DNA of 9,970 nucleotides from NCBI GenBank assembly GCA_016186375.1, contig JACPLS010000108.1, positions 1-9,970 on the forward strand, given 5' to 3'. The translations under genes were made by a program, and so were the position numbers. Positions 1 to 5,248 of this stretch are shown piece by piece. The DNA is from Candidatus Pacearchaeota archaeon. GTDB taxonomy: Archaea > Nanobdellota > Nanobdellia > Pacearchaeales > GW2011-AR1. The notes beneath the pieces are model-generated. The model saw only the letters and a program-made list of their open reading frames with translations, did no database searches and was not told where the DNA came from. How positions within the stretch are numbered: the stretch's first letter is position 1; each line of letters opens with the position of its first letter.

Positions 1-47
1 AAGTAATTCAGATAGAAAAACTTTGCCGCAATTCATCTACAGCTTAA
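1..47 (+). pseudogene. Possible C-terminal tail of a TnpB-like protein (partial)
   Basis: The frame with codons starting at position 3 reads VIQIEKLCRNSSTA and stops at 45-47, inside the hairpin at 26-69. TnpB genes of IS200/IS605 elements commonly end inside or next to the right-end hairpin, and that is the only basis for this call. A second open plus frame runs through the hairpin, so the frame itself is uncertain. No TnpB catalytic or zinc-finger motif lies inside the window because only the last codons could be present. Confidence 0.25.
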
Positions 48-70
48 AAAGCTGTAAGTTTTCTTGCGGA
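25..70 (+). mobile_element. IS200/IS605-type right-end hairpin
   Basis: A perfect 7-bp stem ACAGCTT/AAGCTGT (39-45 and 49-55) with an AAA loop sits inside an outer stem CCGCAA/TTGCGG (26-31 and 64-69). The arrangement 'GCAATTCATCT-stem-AAA-stem-TTTTCTTGC' resembles the subterminal right-end hairpins of IS200/IS605 elements, which in TnpB-only elements also form the 3' part of the guide RNA. The body of the element would lie to the left, outside the window. The resemblance is from memory of the family; the stem itself is directly visible. Confidence 0.5.
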
Positions 71-176
71 CGGCATAAAAACATTCGGTGGCATCTAAGT
101 TATTTTCCTCAATTTCTATCTTATTTCTCCATTTATCTGAAAATTGGTCTAGATGTTTTTTTAGGTTTTCTTCCAT
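33..176 (-). pseudogene. Possible gene fragment cut by the IS end
   Basis: From an ATG at 176 the minus frame reads MEENLKKHLDQFSDKWRNK and continues for about 48 residues, highly charged and helix-like. Its last residues lie within the putative IS right-end hairpin, and it stops at 33-35. That is what insertion of an element into the 3' part of a gene would leave. The frame extends upstream to 260 without a good start, and a second minus frame (QKQKKRIYDLHSPDHMPQIG...) is open over 133-272, so a frameshifted relic is also possible. I do not recognise the protein. Confidence 0.25.
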
Positions 177-284
177 ATTCAATCTTAGAAGTTTGTTTAT
201 TAAAATGTTTCCAAGTGCCCTCTCCAATCTGGGGCATGTGGTCAGGGGAATGCAAATCATAAATCCGTTTCTTTTGTTTCTGTC

Positions 285-317
285 AATTACATTTAAACGA
301 GATTAGACTCTGAATTA
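285..317 (+). repeat. Partial, diverged third copy of the palindromic repeat
   Basis: The stretch TTTAAACGAGATTAGACTC followed by TGAA matches the left half of the two fuller copies at 1599-1652 and 3512-3565. About 18 of 23 bases agree with the 3512 copy and about 19 of 22 with the 1599 copy. The right half is not recognisable. It lies just past the stop codon of the MazF gene. Confidence 0.4.
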
Positions 318-318
318 G

Positions 319-660
319 CTAACTTAAATCAAGGCTAACCTTGAGAGCTAAATCAATTTTTCTCATTAGCTCCGTGTCTAATGAAGAAATTTTTTTAATT
401 ATTCTTCCTTTGTCGATTGTTCTTATTTGATTCAATAAAACTACAGAGTCTTTATCTAATTTTGAATCTTTTCTTGAAAGAAATACATTTGTAGGATACT
501 CTTTGCTTATTTTAGAAGTTATTGCTGCAACTATGACAACTGGAGAATATTTGTTACCTATATCATTTTGTATTATTAAAACAGGTCTTATCCCTCCTTG
601 TTCACTTCCAATAATTGGTTTAAGATTTACTAAAAGCACGTCTCCTCTTTTTATCTCCAT
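319..660 (-). CDS. mazF: MazF/PemK-family endoribonuclease toxin
   Basis: This 113-residue protein has the full length and motifs of MazF/PemK toxins, which cut single-stranded mRNA at short sequence motifs and stall growth when not bound by their antitoxin. The N-terminal strand MEIKRGDVLLVNL is followed by the loop GSEQGGIRPVLIIQN, with the conserved catalytic-type Arg at residue 25. Thr48 in VVIVAAITSK is the second conserved catalytic residue. QIRTID (78-83) is the usual family motif near the C-terminus. The fold is the SH3-like barrel of this family. The ATG directly follows the antitoxin stop (TAG then ATG, no spacer), so the two are co-transcribed and probably translationally coupled. 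GGAG at 667-670 lies 6 nt upstream of the start. All key residues are present, so the toxin is probably active. Confidence 0.93.
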   Translation of the reverse strand: MEIKRGDVLLVNLKPIIGSEQGGIRPVLIIQNDIGNKYSPVVIVAAITSKISKEYPTNVFLSRKDSKLDKDSVVLLNQIRTIDKGRIIKKISSLDTELMRKIDLALKVSLDLS

Positions 661-903
661 CTACCACTCCCAATCATCTAAGTCTTCTAAAACCTCAAAC
701 TCTTTTGTTATTTTCAAATTCTCTTTAGCCATTTCTTCATATCCTTCTATCAAAAGTTCTTTCTGTTCTCTCTTATTTTTCTCTTTTTCTCTTAAAAGAT
801 TAATAATTACTTCTTCATAACTTTCATTAGATCTTTCTTTCATTCTATCCAAGGCTTTTTTAATGTTTTCTCTTATTTGAATAGTAGTTATCTGGTTTTC
901 CAT
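661..903 (-). CDS. Ribbon-helix-helix antitoxin of the MazF pair
   Basis: This 80-residue acidic protein lies directly upstream of the MazF gene, as antitoxins usually do. Residues 1-42 fit a ribbon-helix-helix DNA-binding domain: a short strand TTIQIRENIKKALDRMK followed by helices ending near EEVIINLLREKEK. Residues 43-68 are a charged helix. The tail LEDLDDWEW is acidic and aromatic, of the kind that wraps around and blocks the MazF RNA-binding face. The inferred role is to bind and neutralise the toxin and repress its own promoter. A TATA-like box at 925-932 centred about 25 nt upstream of the ATG implies a leaderless mRNA, and paired CTATAG half-sites at 908-924 are a likely operator. 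It belongs to the VapB/MazE-like RHH class, not the AbrB-fold MazE of E. coli. Confidence 0.85.
   Translation of the reverse strand: MENQITTIQIRENIKKALDRMKERSNESYEEVIINLLREKEKNKREQKELLIEGYEEMAKENLKITKEFEVLEDLDDWEW
664..671 (-). promoter_or_regulatory. Ribosome binding site of the MazF gene
   Basis: GGGAGTGG on the minus strand lies within the last antitoxin codons, with GGAG ending 6 nt before the toxin ATG. It gives the second gene of the pair its own initiation signal, in contrast to the leaderless first gene. Confidence 0.65.
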
Positions 904-907
904 TTTT

Positions 908-924
908 CTATAGATATTCTATAG
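908..924 (-). promoter_or_regulatory. Likely autoregulatory operator of the toxin-antitoxin operon
   Basis: CTATAGATATTCTATAG contains two identical palindromic CTATAG half-sites, 11 bp from start to start. It lies between the TATA-like box and the antitoxin start codon, where a bound RHH dimer pair would block transcription. The assignment as operator is inferred from position and symmetry. Confidence 0.5.
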
Positions 925-932
925 TTTATAAA
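925..932 (-). promoter_or_regulatory. TATA-like box of the toxin-antitoxin operon
   Basis: TTTATAAA is centred about 25 nt upstream of the antitoxin ATG (903). That spacing places transcription initiation at or next to the start codon and indicates a leaderless transcript. Confidence 0.6.
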
Positions 933-1142
933 TCCTCTTGACAAAGTGAAACATTTTCCGCTTACGAGAAATTCACTGACTCCTTTTAAGAGAGCGTAAG
1001 CGAATAAATAGCCTCAAGAGTTGTAATTTGTTCATAATCTGTTCCATGGCGCGGTTGCTTTTTAACTTGCTCAACTATTGTTTTTCGTGGAGATCGGCGA
1101 GGAATTTTATAAATGTATCTTAATAGTAGTTACAAAAGCAAA
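933..1142. other. Intergenic stretch with one inverted repeat
   Basis: No gene is visible in these 210 bases between the divergent antitoxin and winged-helix genes. An 8-bp perfect inverted repeat CGCTTACG/CGTAAGCG occupies 959-966 and 995-1002 with a 28-nt spacer. Its role is unknown. The remainder shows no repeat or RNA motif I can name. Confidence 0.4.
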
Positions 1143-1152
1143 TATTTATAAA
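1143..1152 (+). promoter_or_regulatory. TATA-like box of the 1173 gene
   Basis: TATTTATAAA has its core TTTATAAA centred 24-25 nt before the ATG at 1173, consistent with a leaderless mRNA. This supports the chosen start. Confidence 0.6.
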
Positions 1153-1172
1153 GTCAGGATTTATATTCTGAA

Positions 1173-1457
1173 ATGAAAGAAGACGAACAAAAGATGAAGC
1201 ACATCCTTGAAAATCTAGCAAGGGGTGTTACTTGCGACTATGCTCCGATGCAAAGTGGCGTGCTAATGTTAACATCTAAAGAAAAACAAGAATCAGAAGC
1301 AGTAGATATTAAAACTTTTTTTGCACTTAGAGATCAAAAATTGATATCGCTAAAAAATACTCTTCGTAATTGGCACCCGATATTTAGACCTTCTATGCTA
1401 GCACCAATTTATGTTTATGAGATTACAGACTTAGGAAGAAAATATCTAACAAGATAA
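1173..1457 (+). CDS. Small winged-helix-like protein, possible regulator
   Basis: This is a 94-residue soluble protein. The second half has the pattern of a winged-helix domain: a helix around VDIKTFFALRDQKLISLKN (residues 44-62), a wing-like stretch of hydrophobic and proline residues, then YEITDLGRKYL near the C-terminus. The motif 'Y-x-I/L-T-x-x-G-x-x-Y-L' closes many archaeal winged-helix regulators. The N-terminal 20 residues are charged and helical. It stands alone, with its own leaderless promoter and a possible terminator at 1503-1540. It has two cysteines at most, no transmembrane segment and no catalytic motif. The regulatory role is inferred from the wing-like C-terminus only; an uncharacterised small accessory protein is the alternative. 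Confidence 0.7.
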   Translation: MKEDEQKMKHILENLARGVTCDYAPMQSGVLMLTSKEKQESEAVDIKTFFALRDQKLISLKNTLRNWHPIFRPSMLAPIYVYEITDLGRKYLTR

Positions 1458-1502
1458 AGTCTGTTTTCAATATCTGACTTTTTGCCAAATGTATGACAAT
1501 CT

Positions 1503-1540
1503 GTCGCTGAAAGCGACTCTGAGCCGAACCCTATTTTTAT
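1503..1540 (+). terminator. Possible terminator after the winged-helix gene
   Basis: A perfect 6-bp stem GTCGCT/AGCGAC with a GAA loop (1503-1517) is followed by a T-rich run at 1532-1540. Archaeal termination depends mainly on the T-rich run; the stem may or may not contribute. Confidence 0.35.
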
Positions 1541-1561
1541 TAACGCGACTATTTAATGAGT

Positions 1562-1652
1562 GAACAACTTCTGATATCATTTACTTCTTGACAATTTCGC
1601 TTAAACAATATTATACTCCGAATAGTGTATTCGTTTTTGAAAATGTTTAAAC
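1562..1652 (+). repeat. Palindromic non-coding repeat, copy 1
   Basis: The core 1599-1652 (54 nt) matches 3512-3565 at 43 of 54 positions without gaps. It has imperfect inverted ends GCTTAAACA (1599-1607) and TGTTTAAAC (1644-1652), and an inner pair ATAC (1613-1616) and GTAT (1627-1630). Weaker similarity to copy 2 extends left to GAACAA at 1562 and right into a short AAT..GA..TCAA stretch. It lies between the winged-helix gene and the ATPase gene, ending about 20 nt before the ATPase TATA-like box. Confidence 0.6.
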
Positions 1653-1673
1653 TTAATAGAATCAAGATAGAAA

Positions 1674-1683
1674 GATTTATAAA
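1674..1683 (+). promoter_or_regulatory. TATA-like box of the ATPase gene
   Basis: GATTTATAAA is centred about 30 nt upstream of the ATG at 1709. It predicts a transcript starting within a few bases of the ATG. A GGAG at 1701-1704 would then be at the very 5' end of the mRNA or outside it, so it may not act as a ribosome binding site. Confidence 0.5.
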
Positions 1684-1708
1684 CTCATTATATTAAAATA
1701 GGAGTATA

Positions 1709-2932
1709 ATGGAACTAATATATAATAGAAAATTAATCAGTAAAATACTTCCCCTTCTAAAAACAAGGGATATAATTGTAATTCACGGAGCAAGACAAGT
1801 AGGCAAAAGCTCGCTGATAAGATATTTTATAAATCATCATATTAATGAAAACTACTTTTATATGGATTTGGAAAACCTTGAGTATCTAGATCTTTGCAAC
1901 AAGGGGCCTGAAGCAGTCTTTAAATTTTTAATCGGCAAGGGACTAAATGCTAAAGAAAGAATAATTCTGCTGATAGATGAGATACAATACCTAAAAAAAC
2001 CATCAAACTTTTTAAAAATATTCCATGACCATTATGAAAACATAAAATTAATTGTTTCAGGATCTTCATCTTTCGATATTAAAAGAAAATTTAAAGAGTC
2101 TCTTGTTGGTAGAACTATTAATTTCGAACTGTTTCCACTTGACTTTGAAGAATTTTTGGAATTTAAGGGCAAAAAATATATTTTGAAAAAAGAGAACCCT
2201 TCCGAAATAAATACTGAATTAATCGGATTATTTGAGGAATATAATTCATTTGGAGGATATCCAAAGATTGTTCTGGAAAAGAATGAAGAAAATAAAAAAC
2301 TGATGCTCTCTCAGATAATCTCTACCTACATAAAAAAGGATATCCGAGATTTAGGGAATATAAGGAATATCGAATCATTCAACCGCCTCGTAGTAATACT
2401 TGCATCTCAATCCGGAAATCTCCTGAATGTTGTAGAATTGTCTAATACTCTGGGGATAGATCAAAAGACTATCAAAGAATGGATATTTCTGCTTGAGGCA
2501 ACATATATAATAAAACTAGTTCGGCCCTATCACAAAAATATTAGAAGCGAGCTTACAAAAAACCCAAAAATATTTTTTATAGACACAGGATTAATGCACC
2601 TTTTACATCTGAAAAACTTTCCAAAAACCATAATTGGCAGTTCTCTTGAGAATTCAATTTTTTCTGAGCTACTTAAAAACGAGGCGGAATTAAACTTCTG
2701 GAGAACGACTAACAAACAAGAAATAGATTTTATAGTTTTGAAAGGTAAGATGATAGCTATAGAGGTAAAATTAAACTTTCAACAGTCAATCACAAGTTCA
2801 TTGAACTTTTTCAAAGAAAAATACCATTCAAGAAATTTCGTTGTCGCACTTTATGGAAATAAAGATAAAAAATTCAAGAAATATCCTTGGGAGATGATTT
2901 GCGAGATAAAGTCGCCGTTCAATAGCGGTTAA
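1709..2932 (+). CDS. AAA+ ATPase with DUF4143 C-terminal region
   Basis: This 407-residue protein has the typical length and layout of the archaeal and bacterial 'ATPase (AAA) plus DUF4143' family. The Walker A motif GARQVGKSS is at 27-35 with Lys33. Walker B IILLIDE is at 85-91 with Asp90 and Glu91. A sensor-like strand KLIVSGSSS is at 113-121, and LVGR (132-135) supplies the usual conserved arginine. Residues 215-265 form a helix-turn-helix-like region, including VVELSNTLGIDQKTIKEWI. The C-terminal part has E314, then EIDFIV (D340) and IEVKLN (E352, K354), the E...D...E-x-K pattern of a PD-(D/E)XK nuclease fold that is often degenerate in this family. ATP binding is well supported. The biological role is not known for the family, which is frequent in accessory and defence-rich regions. 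No membrane segment is seen. Confidence 0.92.
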   Translation: MELIYNRKLISKILPLLKTRDIIVIHGARQVGKSSLIRYFINHHINENYFYMDLENLEYLDLCNKGPEAVFKFLIGKGLNAKERIILLIDEIQYLKKPSNFLKIFHDHYENIKLIVSGSSSFDIKRKFKESLVGRTINFELFPLDFEEFLEFKGKKYILKKENPSEINTELIGLFEEYNSFGGYPKIVLEKNEENKKLMLSQIISTYIKKDIRDLGNIRNIESFNRLVVILASQSGNLLNVVELSNTLGIDQKTIKEWIFLLEATYIIKLVRPYHKNIRSELTKNPKIFFIDTGLMHLLHLKNFPKTIIGSSLENSIFSELLKNEAELNFWRTTNKQEIDFIVLKGKMIAIEVKLNFQQSITSSLNFFKEKYHSRNFVVALYGNKDKKFKKYPWEMICEIKSPFNSG

Positions 2933-3028
2933 AAGACCTGTAAGGCTCGAGATGAGCACGAATCTCCAAGGGTTAGTAAAATTCACTAAAAATTTGAGTT
3001 TGGGCGTAATTGCTGTTTGTTATTTGAA

Positions 3029-3409
3029 CTAACGATTGGATAATTGTTGGGTGGAGGACATCGCTAAACTTGAAGGTATTTTAAAAGTGTACCTTTCTGG
3101 ATGATATGTTAAATCTTGCAATAATAACCCCGCCCCATCTTGATCTATATGAAATATAGCTAACGGACTACCTTCATTAACCAAACTTGATCCCCATACT
3201 CCAAATTTCGCACGTAATTCGGCAGGGTTCATTTCTGTTCTAATTTGAACAAATTCAAAAGAAACCCTTTCATAATTATAACCTTCAAACCATTTATTTA
3301 CAGGATTTATTTCATTAGTACGTCTTTCTATCGGATTATAAATTACTCCCAAGCTATGCTGAGATCTATCGTGACTTCTTACCAATGCAAGATGGAGTAA
3401 TTTAGCCAT
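3029..3409 (-). CDS. Hypothetical protein, unrecognised
   Basis: I do not recognise this 126-residue protein. It is soluble, with no membrane segment or signal peptide, and has a balanced composition with fewer Lys/Asn residues than its neighbours. The N-terminus MAKLLHLALVRSHDRSQHS is rich in His and Arg. The centre has alternating strand-like stretches such as YERVSFEFVQIRTEMN and SPLAIFHIDQDGAGLLLQDL. No catalytic motif is evident. The start at 3409 is supported by a TATA-like box CTTAAAAA centred about 25 nt upstream on the minus strand. The gene lies between the ATPase gene and palindromic repeat copy 2, so it may have arrived with that accessory block. The coding call rests on the long open frame, the promoter and the non-AT-biased composition. 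Confidence 0.6.
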   Translation of the reverse strand: MAKLLHLALVRSHDRSQHSLGVIYNPIERRTNEINPVNKWFEGYNYERVSFEFVQIRTEMNPAELRAKFGVWGSSLVNEGSPLAIFHIDQDGAGLLLQDLTYHPERYTFKIPSSLAMSSTQQLSNR

Positions 3410-3417
3410 ATTTTTTT

Positions 3418-3440
3418 AAAAGGATACTCCTTTTTAAGGA
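3418..3440 (-). promoter_or_regulatory. TATA-like box and hairpin upstream of the 3029-3409 gene
   Basis: TTTTTAAG at 3431-3438 (CTTAAAAA on the gene strand) is centred about 25 nt before the start at 3409. A perfect 7-bp inverted repeat AAAAGGA/TCCTTTT (3418-3424 and 3428-3434) with a 3-nt spacer overlaps it. The repeat could be a repressor site or may simply reflect base composition. Confidence 0.4.
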
Positions 3441-3481
3441 TTATTGTGATTAATAAATTCACCGTCCAGGCAGAGATTAAA

Positions 3482-3565
3482 GAACAAGCCATCATATATT
3501 TTAGAAATTGCGTTTAAACAAGATTATATACCGAACGGCGTATTTATTTTTGAAGATGTGTAAAC
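3482..3565 (+). repeat. Palindromic non-coding repeat, copy 2
   Basis: The 54-nt core at 3512-3565 has the same length and layout as copy 1: ends GTTTAAACA (3512-3520) and TGTGTAAAC (3557-3565), and an inner pair ATAC (3528-3531) and GTAT (3540-3543). CCGAACGG (3531-3538) forms a small central stem. The GAACAA..ATCAT flank seen at copy 1 is also present at 3482. It does not overlap any gene. Confidence 0.6.
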
Positions 3566-3970
3566 GGAATGAGAAATCAATTATGTGAATTGCATATTTT
3601 AATGCGTTTTGTTGACGGGAAACTGATAGACTAGTGAGAGATTTCGTCTAAGCACCCTTAACCGCCCTTCTCAAACCTTAATTTAATTAAAAATTATAAG
3701 TGCCGGCGCGGTTCGGCGCTTCGCGCCTCACTTATAATTATGGCTATTTATTTTTTAAATAAATTCCCAAAAAAAAATAATAACTCGAAAAAGATACATT
3801 TATAATAAACATTTTCCTCTGTAAAAGAATAAATAAGAGCTTGATAAACATGCAAAACTTAAACAATAAAGTTTATTCATTCAGAAATTCAATTACTTAC
3901 ACCATCCTATCTAACATCACTTTTCCTTCATTTAAATCTATATGTTTTAATATAATCTTCAATAAATAAA
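3566..3970. other. Intergenic region before the surface-protein gene
   Basis: These 405 bases have no convincing reading frame. The left part (3566-3690) shows no tRNA, snoRNA-like box pair or repeat that I can defend. A GC-rich hairpin sits at 3692-3739. An AT hairpin ATTTATTT/AAATAAAT (3746-3753 and 3757-3764) is followed by a nine-A run, which on the minus strand would be a T-run. The right part (3780-3970) is AT-rich leader and promoter sequence, with a TATA-like stretch TTTAATATA at 3946-3954. Its spacing to the ATG at 3971 is only about 21 nt, so that promoter is uncertain. Confidence 0.4.
3692..3739 (+). repeat. GC-rich long hairpin
   Basis: A perfect 11-bp inverted repeat AATTATAAGTG/CACTTATAATT (3692-3702 and 3729-3739) encloses a second 6-bp stem GGCGCG/CGCGCC (3705-3710 and 3722-3727) with an 11-nt loop. 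The inner 26 bases are almost all G and C in a strongly AT-rich surround. It may be a structured RNA, a miniature mobile element or a transcription barrier. No T-run directly follows on the plus strand. Confidence 0.6.
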
Positions 3971-5248
3971 ATGGCACATAAAAAATCAAAATCAAAATAT
4001 AATAAAAAATTATTATATCTCCTCCTTATATGTTTATCATTAATTCTAATAATATCTACACTGTGGGTCTACAAAAATTCCCTTCAATCAAAAACAATTA
4101 TTATATCTCAACAGCCCTCTTCATGTTCAGGAGAATGGATTTCCTGTCCTAGTGCATTTGTAAAAGATTCTTCACAAGCATCAATTACAATACAAAATTC
4201 TGCACTTCAAGAATTTTGGAAAAACTTTAATATTGTTATCCCTACTACAAGCAAGATAAATAAAGTTACTCTAAAACTAGATTTCTATTCCGATAAAAGA
4301 AGTGGATATCTTGAAATACAAGTAAGTGGAAATGGAGGTCTATCTTATGAACCTTCACATAAAATAGGCGGCAATATAAAAGAGAAAACATATATTATTG
4401 ATTTAACTTCGGATCTCAATTGGACAGCAGAAAATTTAGATAATGAAAACTTAATAATAAAAACCATTTGCATACAAGAAGGTAAACCTAACAATCCTAC
4501 ATGCTACATTGATTATTTAATTACAGAAGCAACTTTCACTCCGTTCGATTTTTCTGTTTTCATATCACCATTAGATAAATCTATTACTCAAGGAGAATCA
4601 ACTTCAACAACAATAAAAACATCCTTTTTAGGAGGATTATCACAACCAATCACATTAACATATAAAAATTGTCCCCCAGACTCGATATGCGTTTTCACTC
4701 CTTCTTCCGGTACTCCTACTTTTTCATCTGATTTTATCGTCAGAACTTATACAACAACTCCTTCCAACACTTATCCAATTATTATCTCTGCTTCAGGAGA
4801 TGATAAAACCAAAGACTCTGTTTTTAATTTAATTGTGAATCCTCTTCCATTGAATATTTCTAATAATGAAACGCAAATCCCTCAAATTCCTCCTCAACAA
4901 AATGAAACTGAAAATCAAACTCAGAATAAAACTCAAGATATTACAAAAAATACAACTACAACGACTAACATAACAACATCTACAAACATAACAACATCTA
5001 CAAACATAACAACATCTACAAACATAACAACATCTACAAACATAACAACATCTACAAACATAACAACATCTACAAACAACATCTACAAACATAACAACAT
5101 CTACAAACATAACTCAGAATACAACATCTTCAACAAATATCACTTCTCCTACAAACACTTCAACATCTTTAAACTTTTCACAGAATATAACTCAAAATTA
5201 TACACAAAATACAACTACTTATCCAAAAAATACCACAATTTCAAATAA
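3971..5248 (+). CDS. N-terminal part of a large surface protein, frame broken in repeats
   Basis: The predicted product begins with a basic tail (MAHKKSKSKYNKK), then a hydrophobic segment at about 14-34 that acts as signal anchor, so the rest faces outside. Residues 45-190 are strand-rich with cysteines and may form a beta-sandwich. Residues 193-290 match the pattern of archaeal Ig-like domains: DFSVFISPLDKSITQGEST, then QPITLTY, FTPSSGTPTFSS and YPIIISASGD. From 291 on it is a Pro/Gln then Thr/Asn linker full of N-x-S/T sequons, probably N-glycosylated. At 5077/5078 a 13-nt partial repeat unit shifts the frame. The last 56 or so residues (NIYKHNNIYKHN...YHNFK) are an out-of-frame reading of the same linker, not real protein design. 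The natural continuation is the frame at 5079-6203, giving about 740 residues. Confidence 0.85.
   Translation: MAHKKSKSKYNKKLLYLLLICLSLILIISTLWVYKNSLQSKTIIISQQPSSCSGEWISCPSAFVKDSSQASITIQNSALQEFWKNFNIVIPTTSKINKVTLKLDFYSDKRSGYLEIQVSGNGGLSYEPSHKIGGNIKEKTYIIDLTSDLNWTAENLDNENLIIKTICIQEGKPNNPTCYIDYLITEATFTPFDFSVFISPLDKSITQGESTSTTIKTSFLGGLSQPITLTYKNCPPDSICVFTPSSGTPTFSSDFIVRTYTTTPSNTYPIIISASGDDKTKDSVFNLIVNPLPLNISNNETQIPQIPPQQNETENQTQNKTQDITKNTTTTTNITTSTNITTSTNITTSTNITTSTNITTSTNITTSTNNIYKHNNIYKHNSEYNIFNKYHFSYKHFNIFKLFTEYNSKLYTKYNYLSKKYHNFK
4970..5108 (+). repeat. 18-bp tandem repeat array with one 13-nt unit
   Basis: Six perfect copies of ATAACAACATCTACAAAC run from 4970 to 5077. A 13-nt copy AACATCTACAAAC (5078-5090) and one more full copy (5091-5108) follow. 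In frame each unit codes for Ile-Thr-Thr-Ser-Thr-Asn. Full units change the length in steps of six residues without a frameshift; the 13-nt unit is the only one that breaks the frame. It is an exact tandem copy of 5065-5077, so one 13-bp slippage event explains it. Confidence 0.95.

Noticed and set aside
503..820. Plus-strand frame over the toxin-antitoxin genes
   Set aside because: It runs antisense to MazF and its antitoxin, which have clear family motifs; its Ser/Phe-rich product is a typical shadow.
1599..3565. Integron attC sites between gene cassettes
   Set aside because: The repeats have palindromic ends, but I see no GTTRRRY/RYYYAAC core pair in the right places and no integron integrase in the window.
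3566..3690. tRNA or C/D-box RNA in the intergenic region
   Set aside because: There is no T-loop, no acceptor stem and no C/D box pair with the right spacing; only a weak imperfect stem at about 3612-3650.
5060..5100. Programmed ribosomal frameshift joining the two surface-protein frames
   Set aside because: There is no slippery heptamer with a downstream structure, and an exact 13-bp tandem duplication explains the shift more simply.
4970..5108. CRISPR array
   Set aside because: The 18-bp units are directly adjacent with no spacers and code for an in-frame Thr/Asn linker; this is a coding tandem repeat.
4829..5110. Minus-strand Cys/Val-rich open frame
   Set aside because: It is the reverse reading of the 18-bp repeat (VCRCCY repeats), a shadow of the surface-protein gene.
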